NCBI GenBank assembly: GCA_011634665.1
Contig: WAEK01000011.1
Location: 284,001-348,000, forward strand
DNA length: 64,000 nt
Source: Mortierella sp. BCC40632
Lineage: Eukaryota > Mortierellomycota > Mortierellomycetes > Mortierellales > Mortierellaceae
Reading direction: 5' to 3'
Position numbers and translations under genes: made by a program. Below the pieces are notes generated by a model. The model worked only from the letters and a program-made list of their open reading frames with translations. It ran no database searches and was not told where the DNA came from. Below, piece by piece: positions 48,098-60,341 of this stretch. Every line of letters begins with the position of its first letter. The first letter of the stretch is position 1.

Positions 48098-48104
48098 TAT
48101 AAAG
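48098..48104 (+). promoter_or_regulatory. Candidate TATA box upstream of the bHLH gene
   Basis: TATAAAG about 420 bases upstream of the start codon and just before the T40 tract. If used, the leader would be several hundred bases and pyrimidine-rich. Confidence 0.4.
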
Positions 48105-48128
48105 GCCACGGCCTCTTGACGCTTCAGT

Positions 48129-48130
<2 letters not shown>

Positions 48131-48170
<40 letters not shown>
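48131..48170. repeat. T40 homopolymer
   Basis: Forty uninterrupted T between a TATA-like box and the bHLH start codon, on the coding strand. Confidence 0.9.
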
Positions 48171-48171
<1 letters not shown>

Positions 48172-48521
48172 TCTTTTTTCTCCATCTTGTTCATTCTTTC
48201 ATCCCCATTGTCACCACTTGCTTGTATTCTCTCTCTCACTCACTCTCTCTCACACACCCTCACTCTTACTCCCTCGCTCTCACTCTCGCTCTCCCTTTCC
48301 CGCTAGTCTACACATCCTCCATCCCAAATCCCATTCGTTCTCCCATCTACTGCCATTCTCCTCCTGTGCCGCGAATAGACCGTCTCCTCCTGTACATTAC
48401 TTCTTCTTCTGCTCCCCCTTTCGGAGTTTTGTCCATAGCTTCGCCTCTTATTGACTTAAATACCGCCCACTCCCAGCCTGCGCCTGCTTTTCTCTCTTTC
48501 TTTCTCCTTCCTTTCCTTGAC

Positions 48522-50761
48522 ATGTTCTCTCAGGCAGCCTCACAGCCAATGCGCCTTCAGTTCCCCACGAACTACCACCTTAAGCAACAACAACAACAAC
48601 AGCAGCAACAACAACACCGCAACCAGTCTATGCCAATGGCCATGCCTATGCCCTTCCCCAACCACCACAACGGCCCCAATGCCGCAGGGACACCTAACAA
48701 CTCGTTCGTCGGCACCATCAACCCTGGTCTTCTGCAGATGACCATGGATCGTGTTGATATGACCCAACTCCAGGGCATGAACCTCTTCCCACCCTCTTCT
48801 TCAGCCTCGTCCATTAGCTCACTCGCCAACATCAACTCGTCTGTCCTTGGCAACGGCAACCGAGGCAATGCTCCTGCCACTAACGGCTCAAAACGTAACA
48901 GCACTAACTCAAGTAGTGCCGCTGTCAAGCAAGAAGCTGGCTCGCCCGACTTTCTCAACTCAGAGATGGACTTTGGCGAGCCTGGAACCATGCTCTCACC
49001 CGGCTCGAGCTCGCCGCTCAACTCGCCGCTCAATGATTTTGATGGCCCCGACGACTTTTCGGTCCCCTTGGCGGGCACAAGTAACGGAGCAGGTACCGCT
49101 CATGCAAAGTCTGTACCGATGAATATTCACCACTCAGGAGCCGCAGGCGGCTGCTCCTTCGGCGACTCACCCGGAAACGGCTCGCTCTATTCACCTGTCG
49201 ATTCTGACTTTTTCCCAGAAGGCGACTTTAGTTTGCCAACGGGGTCCCGGCCGCTCGATATGAAGTTTAACCGTCATATGCATGCTGCTCACGCTGCCCA
49301 CCCAGGCTCGGTCCCGAACCCATTCCATAGCATGTCGATGCCTGTCCAGCGCTCGGACTGGTTCGGTGCTGCAGACGGACATGCTGTTGGGTCGTTCGAG
49401 AACCCGTCAGGACTTCAGTTTGCCACAGGCGAGATGACCGTCATGAGTAGTCTCTTTGAGGACGAGAATGAGCAGCAGTAAGTATCTATTCCCCTTCCTC
49501 CACAGCCTTTACTTTTCTTCATTTTTCTTCTGGCAGCTTCCATGATGAAAGAGTAGGGTAGGGGTGTTTGTAATGCAGGGCAAAGGCGGGCAGGGCAAGG
49601 GCGGGACAGGATGACTGCGGCGGTGATGGTCGAGGAAGGACTTCTGCCACGTTCTGAAGAGCCTACTGACAGGAGAGACGGGAATGCAATGCGTGGCGGA
49701 CGAGTGTAAGGGAGTGCTTTTGTGGAGGAGTTTGCCACTGTTCATGGCCTAGAGTGCCTTTAGAATAGCAGCAAAGGCATGGTTTGGCCCGCGTGCAGCC
49801 CAACACTGCGCCCGTCCCATTTGTGCCATTCTGCCCTGCTCTCGGAGACACGTTTCTGTTATATTCGTCGTATCTTTCTTGCGCTTCTCTCCCTCCCTTT
49901 GTCTCTCTGGACAAAAAAAAAAAAAAAAAAAAAAAGGGGGCAAAATGCGAAGGACACAGTGGCATAAACAACCCGGCCCACCTTTCCTCTCGATGACGCA
50001 AAACTGCAGAACAGCCACCCATCGACCGGGTCTGCGGACCGAGAAAGGAGGCGGCGAAGGAAGAGAGGTGTGGGTGGAAGGGGAAGTCGCCATCACATCA
50101 CTCCATCCGAGAGCGGAAGTGCGTCCGCAGGCTGAGGAAACTTGGATAACATTTTTAAATGGCTTCGATAACAATTGCTAATGGCGCGTTGTCTTTGTCT
50201 TGGCATCTTCTAGTCGCGCAATGGTCATCAGTGAGAAACGCCGGAGGCGCCGTGAAAGCCACAACGCAGGTGAGTGACTCAGCCACTGCTCTTCTCAATT
50301 CTGAGAGTCCAGCGCATATTAGTCATTAAGGAAAACGAACTCGAAACTGGCGTGTCCGACTACCATACCCGACTATTGCGTCAACTGCTGACCCGCTACC
50401 CTCTCTCCTCTCCTCATGACTCCTAGTGGAACGACGACGACGCGATAATATTAACGAAAAGATCCAAGAACTCTCAACACTTCTCCCAGACATCTACATT
50501 GACACCGCAAACAAGCCAAACAAGGGCGTCATTCTCCGCAAGTCCGTGGACTATATTCGGCACCTCCAGCAGCTAGTCGAGTCTCAGAATTTGAGGAATC
50601 AGGAACTGGAGGCTCAGCTCCAGTCCAAGGGTCAATCTGGATCAACTCCCTCCGCGGCACAGGCCAATGACGGCACCAATTCATCCGCTGCTGACCCCCA
50701 GCTGCAACAAGGTTTTGGAATGATGAGGATCGTCTCGGGACCCGGCAACAACCAGAACTAA
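48522..50761 (+). CDS. bHLH transcription factor (USF/Rtg3/TFE-like)
   Basis: Exons 48522-49477, 50214-50269 and 50427-50761 join in frame to 448 residues. The first 310 residues are low-complexity: a polyglutamine run near residue 23, Met/Pro-, Ser- and Asn-rich stretches and acidic patches, consistent with an activation region. The bHLH lies at about 325-390. Its basic region [18 protein letters not shown] contains the His, Glu and Arg positions of class B factors that bind CACGTG E-boxes. Helix 1 ([14 protein letters not shown]), a loop, helix 2 ([19 protein letters not shown]) and a short leucine-zipper-like extension follow. Two introns flank the basic region, the first being 736 bases. 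It acts in the nucleus; the family includes regulators of retrograde, lipid and nutrient responses, but the target here is unknown. The frame stays open upstream, but Met48522 begins plausible protein sequence. Confidence 0.92.
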
Positions 50762-53700
50762 AGAGTTCCAGACAAGACAGAAAGGCCAATGCCCCCTTTT
50801 TTTATTATCCATATTCTTTTTTTTCTTTCTTTTTTCTATTTTTCTCCCCTTTCTCCGTTTGAGGCAGACTGGTCTTTACCGTCATACTGAGCACTGAGCA
50901 GGACTTGAACGTTTGCACCATCTTGAAGGGGTGAGGATCGTGCAGGATGAAGGTACTAGGGCATGTGTAAGCAAGTGTATATAGCAATTGGAGTCGACAG
51001 GAGCGCTTCTGTGGGTTCACCTATTCGTTCCAACCCTCGGTAGGAAGAAGGACAGGAGGTTGCACGGTCGGTGGCCAGCACAAGAGCCTAGCCGGACAGA
51101 CGGGTGAAAGTTGGGTCAATCATATAGCCAACACCTTCTTCCTCTTTCCGGGGTCGAATCAGCTGCGCTGCTGCAGCCCTCCTCCTCCCTTTCAGACCAA
51201 GGGCCAAAGGCCAAGATTTAGAGAGAAGAAAGAGTTCAAGGCAAGATGCAACGAACGAACGATACCAGCATCCCCCTTACATGCCAAACAAGTTGATCCA
51301 AATAAGCAAAAGAAGCAAGCCGGCCACAGTCCCCATTTATACAAGCCGTCCCCATTCCACGATTTTTAGTCATTTCCAATTTTTTTTTCTTTTACCTTTT
51401 GCTGACAGACTTTAAGTCTGCAATCTCTGTTAAGTAGTCATTTTTTTACATATACAACCCCCCCTCCTTTTTTTAGTCCTTGTAACTTGTTGTATTCGAA
51501 TCCTTCTCTCCGTCATTCTCGTTGTTACCTTTTCTCGATTCTTCCCAATAAAATACAGTGAAGCATCGTTTTCTTTCTTTTTTCTCTACTTTCCATTTTG
51601 AATGATACCTGTCTCCTATTTCTGATAGTACAACTTGGTACTATTTGTGGTGTGTTTCTCCAGAACTGAGTCGACAAGGCGGAGAGTAGAAAGTAGAAAG
51701 TATTTCTTTAGACCCCCCCCCATCTTCTCCCTCATTTTCTCCCCTTTTTGCATTCTCTCCGTTTATCTATCCTTTCCCTTTTATATTATGAAATGCACCG
51801 CCATAAGCACTCTAGAAAGTGTCAAAGGGATTGACTGGACAGAACCAAAGTCTCCCTTTCTCTCTCGTTTTTTTTTTTTTTTAAAAAAAAAAAAAAGAGG
51901 TTGTGGCCGTGGGCGCAGTCAAGAAAAGATGGTCCGTGATACACTTGTGTAACAGGGTCCCAAAAGGAATGCCCTGCTGGGCGGTCAGAAGGAGATGCCT
52001 TTCTCTCTCTTACATCTCTTTGAGTGAAAATATCGGCTATCAAACATGATGCCTCAGGGAGGCATTAGCGCCACCCTGTCAGGATTTAGTCCGATGACCA
52101 AGCAAACCATGGCCCAGCCTTCTCGATTTATTCATCATATCTCAGTAGCTTTCCAAATCTTCAGGTGGGTTAACCATAGGTTCTGGCTTCCATGAGTTGG
52201 AGTATTCTACCAGACCAGCCAGGGGTTCCACAGAGAACTTTGAGAAAACCTCTGTTGTCACGAGGATACTCTTATTGGGCTATGTTAATGTTTTCATGAA
52301 CCACCCGTCGCAAGCAATTATTCCAGCAGGAGCCATAAAGACAAGGAGTCCTGTCTCTTGGTATCTTTCGAAGCAAGAATGTGCAGGAAAGGGGGTAATA
52401 TCCATTTTGGTATTGGGTAGTTCAAATCCAGCAGTGGGCAGTCCTGTGATAAATGGCCTTTTTTCTGCTTCAGCTGAGGTGGCTGGACAAAGCGTAGAGA
52501 TCTGTCCGATATATGATTGACCAAGAAAGGTTTTGCTTTTGACGACTATTTCTTTCTCCTTTCTTCTGTTTGTTTTGGCTCAAGCTTAGAAGAACGTGTC
52601 TTCGAGGTACTACTGACGACTTGACAGTAGTATGACGCTTTGAAGTAGGGATCTTCTGATATCCACATTACTCTCATGTACTCCTTTTGCCATTCATCTG
52701 TTGTTCTACCTCCCCCTCCCTCCCCTTTTCATATGTCATTTATTCCCTTTTTTTTTTTTATCATAATCCTTGGCAATCCTCAGAGTTGTTTTTATCAGGA
52801 TGTCGAAAAAATACTTAGCCCATTCCAAACGTCCTGAAATAAAACTCCTGAGACAATTCGTTGTATCTTCCGGTCCTCCTGGCAGCCCTATTTTTCTCTC
52901 TCTCTCTAAAAAAAAAAAAGAAAAAGAAAACCCCCCCCCCCACACGATGATTCAAGAATCCTCTATCCCAAGTTACAAAATGCCTGCAGTAGCTGTAAGA
53001 TATGTCAATGATATTTTAGGGCATTTTTAGCACTACACATAGACATCATTCCGTCCTTGTTAATGGTTCATACTATAATAAGACTGATCCCGAAATACTT
53101 CCTGGCAGATGATGCGATTGCATTATTCCTCAAGTGCCAATCATAGAATCGCTATCTTTTCTGTACCCCTCAGGCAATGGCAACACAAATTATAGACTGA
53201 TCAAAAGCTAGAAAACTTGACACTCCATGATGCAATTAAAATGCCCTTTAGGTAGCAGCCATATAGAAAAGGCTCCGGCCTCTGGCCAAGAAACTTTAGC
53301 CCTTCTTTATTATCGCATCTGGGTTTGTAGAGAAAGCAAGAGAACAAAGGATCTGACAAAAGACTCTTTCAACAGTTTCAACCTTCCTCCTTCGGAGCAA
53401 TCCTTCAGCCCGGAACCTGGATTCTAAATTCGGTGAATAGCAATGATGGGTCAAGCCAGCACCACAGGACATCAGCATTAGATAGTGCTAGCCAACGTCT
53501 CAAGACACACACACGCAGGATTAGGATGACAAGGACCTAGGAGATCCGCTCGATGATGATATCGATTGGAAAGTGTCAATGGATCCACCGTCAAGGAACT
53601 GTCCTTCATCTTGTACTACATGGAGCCCAGTGTTGTCTTGGGTCATTGATAAGCATTTATGACTGGTACTCTAGTCTAATGTTCCATCGTAGAGAGTGCA

Positions 53701-55554
53701 AACCATTTATAGGAGATGGCTCTCCTGGTGGCGTTAAGACCTTTTCTTATTTGAATGAGAAGCGCGATGTGATTTAATAGGCTCCAAGACAAGACTATTT
53801 CACCATGAGGCCATGGGGTTTGCTGTGCAGAAACTCATTAATAGTGGTTGCAGAGGAGGGTTCAACCTATCTCTCATTCAAAAGACTCAAAGGGTACAAA
53901 TGGATGAGATTCCTGTCAAAAGATCATCTCTGAAGTGAGTTACTGTGCACATGCAAAGCTGACAAAGGTCAAGCAAAGATATGAGAGGCCCAGGCGAAAG
54001 AAAAAAAAAAAAACGGTCCTTTGGTCCAGTACAATACTAGTCTTGACATCCCCTTTTCCTTCTTTTCACACACGCACATTCATCCCCACCTCTCAACTCC
54101 ATAATCCCATAGGCTTGCGGCTCATACTAACCTCGCTGCACTGATAGCCATTACTGAGAGACCATCCATGATAACACTCTCCTTATTTTGTCCTGGTCAT
54201 TCTCCTTGTCATCCTTGATGAGTCCTGTTACTTGGAAAGTAAAAGCGATGGAGTGGTCCTATGGAGGTCTGACTATTGGTCACCATCTTTAGCTCTTTCC
54301 TCGCTCTTTGTAGAGTGTCCATTTTGGACGAAAAAGAGCAGCCGGCGTAGGTTCGTCTCAGGCAGTCAAGAGCAGATTGTGTTTGAGATGGTGTTTCTTT
54401 GACACGGAAGGTCCAAAGTAGCAAGCTTGATTGCCAACTCAACTTTAGTATATTCGTGGATTGCAAAACCAACACATTGCTCCTCTAGGAAACAACAAAT
54501 GTTTATCGCTCATGTTTAGCTTCTGGCGTCCTTGGACCACCTCCTTGTCAAGAAAGAAAATCGTTTCGACGACGACAATGACGATGACAACGAGTGCAGC
54601 GCTGGTTGCTGATGCAATAGACGTTCTCGCTGGAGAAGAAGGGGCTCAAAAGGTCTACCTGGAGAGCCTGCTCCTCCTGTGCATTGACCAGAAGGCGCTC
54701 TTCTACTTGAACCACATTGGGCACCGGATGACAGATGCCGTGCCGAGAATAGACGCCGATTTTTTTTTTTTTCTGCGAGCCAGTGTTCTGCGAAGGAAGT
54801 CACTCAACTCTGGTCGGGCTGGCGCGTTCAAAGGTGGTAGTACATGATGGACAAGAACCGGGTGCGAATCTGTACGGGAGTAGACGGTCTAGTGCAGGAT
54901 AGAGCCATGACTAGAGAGACAGTGGAGTTTGGCGAGGATGGGCCGGATGTGGGGGAGGAGGCTTGTGAGATGGGTCGGAGCATCATCTCTCCAGGGACTG
55001 TGCTCTGGTCTAGCAATGATACTCAAGGCAGGTTGCTGATGGACAAGCGGGCGATAGACGGGTCAAAGGCCCGCCCGCCCGCTCGGAGAGGCAAGAGAGG
55101 CACCATTGGACTGGCTCAGATTTTCGATCCCCGTCAGTCAAAGCTGTTTCCTCCGAAGATTCCGTCTGTCTGTCGTTCTGAGCGCTTGGACTGCTCTCCA
55201 CCGAGTAAAAGCAGAGCCGGGCAGAGGGACGCAAAGGCACATCACATATCTTAGAGAGGTGCGAGTAGAAAAAAAAAGCTGCCTCGACAAAAAGGCTACT
55301 CTCTTTCTCTCTTTCTCTTCCTCCTTCTTTTCTTTCTTCTCATCGCATCTCTTCCTCTGCATTCCTCATCCTGTTCATTACTTCCTCTAATCCTCTTCCC
55401 CCCCTCAGATTATTCGCACTCAGAAGATCCCTCAGGCCCTGACTTGATCCAACCTTAATCCGAATATACACAGCTCGCCTGCAATCCAACCCTTTTTTTT
55501 TCATACATACATCTCCTACCGTAGCATCGCCTGATCTCCATCTCACATCACATC
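50762..55554. other. 4.8 kb gene-free region
   Basis: The gap between the bHLH gene and the Ymc1 carrier. It begins with the bHLH 3' region (AATAAA near 51547) and ends in a CT-rich leader of the carrier gene. A/T runs and a C-run occur near 51870-51895 and 52908-52941. Scattered open frames on both strands (for example around 52200-52520 and 54460-55250) lack conserved motifs and consistent splice signals, so I do not call them. Confidence 0.5.
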
Positions 55555-57723
55555 ATGTCATCTGATTCCATGCGCGCTGTTAAGGACTGCCTCAGTGGCA
55601 CTGCTGGAGGTATTCTCCAGGTCTTTGTTGGACAGGTAAAAAAAGAAAAAGAAAAAGAAAAAGAATAAAAAATAGGCCTGGCAATAGGATTTCAAACACA
55701 TCCAGGAGGCCCGGGCTGTTCGACGGCATGTCTGTTCATGCGTTTTATTAACCTGCCGGAATCCTCTTTCTTCCTCTCTCCCCTTCTCCTGATATGTTTA
55801 GCCGTTCGACACCGTCAAAGTGGTAAGCAGCTGAGATATATACAACGGAGGGATCCGGAGCCATTAGAACCCTCCCTCTCACACTCACCGGAGACTCAGG
55901 AACCACAGGACCATCAGGACGGGCCAATGGAAACGAGAACATTTGATCGCGCCACGGGATTGTCTTTCTCTTTCTGCTTCTTTGCACCCTTTGTCTATCT
56001 CTAAAATGCGCCGTGTTGAGTGTAAAGGGAGCAGGCGCTCATCAATGGGAGGTCGTCCCAAGAGAAAGAAAGAGAGAGAGAGAAAAAAAGAATAGAGCCA
56101 GTTGGTCCCTGTTGAGCCCCTCCACTCCAACTTACAATCCGACCACTGCTCTATGCTACCATCTTCATGGAAGCACCAGCAATAAGACGATTGGTCATGA
56201 TGCTACAAGGAGTATTATGAGGAGAAAGCTAGAAAACTGGCTCACGGATCTTTGCGCGCAGAGCCTTCCGATACTTTTTGGCATGTGTCTGTGGTGCATG
56301 TTCGGTCAAAGGTCAAAGGAAAACGAATTCCTTTTTGGTCCGATTTTTGGGCGAGCATAGGCGTGTTCAAGGCGTTATGGAAACAACATGAGAGTCTTTC
56401 AATAGGGAGTGTGGGCTACTTTATGACTGTGCAGGATCTTTTTTTTTTTATAACAAACAAACGTGGATGAGCTCCTATTTTCATCCGCACCCTCCACTTC
56501 CCCTTTTCTTGATTTCGAAAGTTTCCGGGGCTACAGGAGTGAGAACCCTTGGCCATTGGTCCATTTGGCAAGGTGACACAAAGCAAAGACTGACAATCTC
56601 CACCTCTCTTCCGATGGTGATGACCCCCATTACAATAGCGTTTGCAAACTATGCCTACTCCTCTCCCAGGCCAGGCTCCATTGTACACAGGCACAGCTGA
56701 CTGTGTCAAGAAGACTCTGTCCAAGGAGGGCATCAAGGGCTTCTACAAGGGCACGACTACGCCGCTGGTCGGTGTCGGTGCCTGCGTCTCTATCCAGTTT
56801 GTAACCTTGCAGGCAATGAAGCGTTACTACAACACCCAAAACGGTCCCTCTGCCAACGGATTCTTGACCAACTCTCAGCTCTACCTCGCCGGCGCTGCCA
56901 GCGGCATCACCAACTCGATCATTTCTGGACCCGTGGAGCACATCCGTACCCGTCTTCAGGTCCAGACCGGCGCTCCTCCCGCTATCACGAGCGGAGTGAC
57001 TGCTAACGCAACGGCTGCTATTGCTGCTGAGGGTGTCAAGACCGTCAGTGCAGAGACTTCAGCCGTTGTCGCAACCTCAACCACTCAGAATGTCGTCAAG
57101 GCAGCAGCAGCAGCAGGAACGCAGGGAGCAAAGAGCACCGCGCTCTTCTTCACTGGCCCTGTGGATGCTGTTCAAAAGATCTATGCCGAGTATGGCCTCC
57201 GTGGTTTGTACAAGGGTCAGGCCGTGACCATGGTGCGTGAGTTCCAGGGCTATGGTGCTTACTTTGCTGCCTACGAGTACTTGGTTCAGCGTGCGATGCG
57301 TCTTGAGAACAAGGAGCGCAGTGAGTTGAGCACGGTCAAGGTCGTTGCCTATGGTGCCTGTGCAGGCTATGCAATGTGGTAAGTGGCTGAACTGAGGGGA
57401 TTTTTTTTTTTTTTTGTCTAGACTTCTAGAAGAACAGCCCTTACCTTGAACAAACTCTTAACCATGGCGAATGTTGTTCCGATCTACGACTGAATAGGGC
57501 TACCGTGTACCCCATCGATGTGATCAAGTCCAAGCTCCAGACGGATGGTTTCACTGCTGCAACTCGCCAGTACAGCTCTGCTCTTGACTGTGCTCGTCAA
57601 ACATTCGTGAAGGAGGGCGTTGCTGGATTCTTCAAGGGCTTTGCCCCATGCATTTTGCGTGCTGCTCCAGCCAATGCAGTTACTTTCCTCGGCTTTGAGA
57701 TGGCAATGCGTCTCTTGCGTTAG
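55555..57723 (+). CDS. YMC1: Mitochondrial carrier, Ymc1-type
   Basis: Exons 55555-55635, 55802-55822, 56639-57378 and 57498-57723 join in frame to 355 residues. The three mitochondrial carrier repeats are visible through their P-x-[DE]-x-x-[KR] signatures: PFDTVKVRLQ, PVEHIRTRLQ and YPIDVIKSKLQ, the third reading I-D-V-I-K after YP. Segments such as GTAGGILQVFVGQ, GFYKGTTTPLVGVGACVS and the end MAMRLLR match yeast Ymc1/Ymc2 better than carnitine or ornithine carriers. These inner-membrane proteins exchange small metabolites; Ymc1 is linked to glycine and one-carbon supply. The middle repeat has an unusual Ala/Thr/Val-rich insert of about 60 residues (near 170-230). Exon 2 is a 21-base microexon encoding PFDTVKV, followed by an 816-base intron. 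Confidence 0.93.
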
Positions 57724-58036
57724 AATTTCTTTCTGATTTAGAGAGCGGCAAGATGCAGGAACTACATGGAGAAGCATGGCGAACATCAATCAACAGAAGT
57801 GGCGAGGTGAACAAGTACAAAAATGCATGAGGCTATTGGATAACAGCGCTGTGGATGACTTGGTGCAACCGTATCAATTGATACCCCCCTTCCCGTCCAT
57901 CACACATCATCATCGCAGCAGCGTGTCGTCTACGAAAACCCACTTTGTAAAATGAGTAAGGATTGAGACTGACGGCGTGACAGTGCAGCGGATGTCGAAA
58001 GGAGGGATTGGGAAACCCATAGAAGACTCTTTAGTA

Positions 58037-58039
<3 letters not shown>

Positions 58040-58077
<38 letters not shown>
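58040..58077. repeat. (ATT)n trinucleotide microsatellite
   Basis: About 12 perfect ATT units in the 3' flank of the carrier gene. Confidence 0.95.
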
Positions 58078-59025
58078 GCATTTCCTTCATGACTCTGTAC
58101 TTTCTATTTGTTGCTCTATTCTAGTAATGATAACGACCTTCTGAAAGAGATTGACTGCTGTACTATTCTTTAGTGAGTTGAGGACCCTGTCGAGTGAGAT
58201 TGTGACTCTGAGTATATTGAGATGTGATGCTGTGCTTGTATAATTTGAAAGTGCTGACTCGTCCATAGTACTTTGCAAATGACCTCGGACCAAAATCAAG
58301 CATTAGCTTCGTGGTTTCTCCTATCCATCAACCTCAACCCTCACACATTAGTGCTATCTCCCTTCTATATGTCTAGAACCTTTGGACTACCAGTATGATA
58401 AGCATACCATTGGACCAGATTAAGCCAAAATGAATCATTGCCATCCTCTCATTTATATGAGAGAGAATCTATCTCCTTCACACAATCTTTGGGGTTCGCT
58501 GATTCGACTTGAAAGTGTGATGGCTCGCTGATCATTTGTTTTCTGTCTCTCTCCTACAACAAGGTACAGAATTTTAAAAAAGCAATCAAATAGGTCCAAT
58601 CCTTTCGCAGTCAAGAACACCTGAGGCTCCTCGGTCTTTGCAAGCAGGCCACTGTGGGAAACCTCCACCTTGTGAAGAACCATATGATTCTTTGAAAGAC
58701 TGGCAATTCATTCTTACCTCGTCCTTTTTATCACTTCCCTATGTTCTTTTGTCTGATATTCCAAACCAATAGCTTGTCTCGTGAGCTGTTCTTGAGTCAA
58801 TCTGGTTGTCTAGGCCAAGTTGCCTCAGATTTCATGCCGAATAGGTCTGGCTCCCCTTTTTTTGTTTCTTGTTAGCAGGTAAGAGAAGAAGTGTGCCTGG
58901 TGTACACAGTATGCACGATACAACAACGGCAACACCTCTCTTTTCTGTATACTGCTTGTTGTTTTAGGTCTGCTCTCCATCATAGACCCCAGCTCAATGT
59001 CTGGCGAATTTTCCACTTGTACTCC

Positions 59026-59029
<4 letters not shown>

Positions 59030-59066
<37 letters not shown>
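59030..59066. repeat. A37 homopolymer
   Basis: An uninterrupted run of 37 A on the + strand, in the gap before the ACB1 gene. Confidence 0.9.
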
Positions 59067-59071
<5 letters not shown>

Positions 59072-59675
59072 CTGGGAACTGAGATATTGGCATTTAGCAA
59101 GCGCTGTCCATCTGGCATGAAAAAGTGTCAACTTTTACTGATTGTCTGGTTCGCTCTCCTCGAAGTGAGACACTTCAAGACACTCTTGCAACAAGGGTCA
59201 CGGGAATCTCCCACTCTCTCTTGTCTGCTTTTGACAGCGAGAAACTGTTGGGTTGTTGAGAGCAAGTGAGTATCTATCGTGGCGGGTCAGCCCATTTGCA
59301 TATTTGCCTTTAGTAATGAAAATGATTCCTTGTAGGAGGTGAAGGGAGAGAAAAATAGGTCCATTGCTGTCTCTATCTTGGAACAGGGAACTTTCCTGAT
59401 ATCATATGGGTCTTCAATTGACAGGAATGTGCTCGTGACAAATCAGTGAGCTGGCCGTTGCTGTTGATAAATCAGAAGCCAGAATACGGTGACGCGAGTG
59501 CGGAAGGAAAAAATGTCCCTGAAGCATGTGAACATTCCCAGGGAGGTTAGGGGGTATGGGGACTCTACTCACTATTTGTTGACGACACGCACAACCGACT
59601 ACTTATATTGCACCCAACAACTCCATCTCTTTTCTTTTCTCCATCATCCACCTCCCACCACATCACTCATTCATC

Positions 59676-60341
59676 ATGGTAAGTTTCAACACCAAACTTG
59701 CCAACTTGTCAACTTGTCTCCAGCAGTCCAAGACTCAGGATGAAACCAACGACTTCATCGTAGCATCACACCCTGCAAGCAGGAGAATGACCATTGTGTT
59801 GGGAAGCCTGCCATACTGTCCCTTTTCAAGGCTGAAAGAACTGGGCAATCTTCTAATCTCGTTTATCTCCCCCGTAAATATCATGCAACAGCCATCTGCA
59901 GAGTTCACTCAAGCTTCCGAGGCTGTCAAGAACCTCCCCAAGCTCCCTTCCAACGATGACCTTCTTAAGCTCTATGGTCTCTTCAAGCGTGTCACCGTTG
60001 GTGTCAACGATACTGGTAAGATTCCTACATGACAATTCTGCACCTTTGGTGTTCACCTCGATTCTTTTCCTCACACGTTTACCCTGTTTTTAACCCTCTG
60101 TCCTTCTCACTTCCTCATCCGGTTTTACAATGAACAGCCCGCCCTGTAAGTTTGATAATCTAGTTGATGGACTTCAACACCTTTACACAGGTTCTTACTC
60201 ACATATTCTTCATCATTTTAGGGCATCTTTGACCCCAAGGGCAGAGCCAAGTGGGACAAGTGGACCGAGTATGCCAACATCAGCGCCGAGGAGGCCGAGC
60301 AGCAGTACATCGCTTTGTACAAGGAGTTGGCTGGTCTCTAA
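59676..60341 (+). CDS. ACB1: Acyl-CoA-binding protein, with start-codon-only first exon
   Basis: Exons 59676-59678, 59892-60015, 60138-60145 and 60222-60341 join to 84 residues, the normal size of ACBP (about 86). The protein reads MPSAEFTQASEAV at the start, and the four-helix acyl-CoA fold is recognisable by LLKLYGLFKRVTVG, then DTARPGIFDPKGRAKWDKW and EEAEQQYIALYKEL. It is cytosolic, binds long-chain acyl-CoA and buffers and delivers it for lipid synthesis and oxidation. Exon 1 consists of the ATG alone, directly followed by GTAAGT; exon 3 is only 8 bases. Intron 1 (213 bases) has no in-frame stop, so retaining it would add 71 residues. An AATAAA signal follows at about 60369. The gene is convergent with the MAP kinase gene. 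Confidence 0.93.

Larger units (their letters stand above)
43844..48521. other. 4.7 kb gene-free region upstream of the bHLH gene
   Basis: The longest gap but one. It contains A/T runs (near 44528 and 45480), CT-rich and GA-rich tracts (44745-44850, 45990-46090), a GC-richer segment at about 46100-48100 with many overlapping frames on both strands, a TATA-like box and a T40 run. I find no conserved protein motif. The 3' part probably includes the promoter and a long leader of the bHLH gene. Confidence 0.55.
57724..59675. other. Intergenic with simple repeats
   Basis: A 1.95 kb gap with an ATT trinucleotide repeat and a 37-base A-run. It ends in the TATA-poor promoter and CA/CT-rich leader of the acyl-CoA-binding protein gene. 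No coding segment is supported. Confidence 0.6.

Noticed and set aside
52197..52520. Stop-free stretch on both strands, possibly a decayed transposon or gene
   Set aside because: Translations on either strand show no reverse transcriptase, transposase, integrase or helicase motif, and no terminal repeats are visible.
54461..55254. Consecutive open frames on both strands between 54.4 and 55.3 kb
   Set aside because: No family motif, inconsistent frames and no convincing splice signals linking them. They could be a fast-evolving gene, but I cannot support it.
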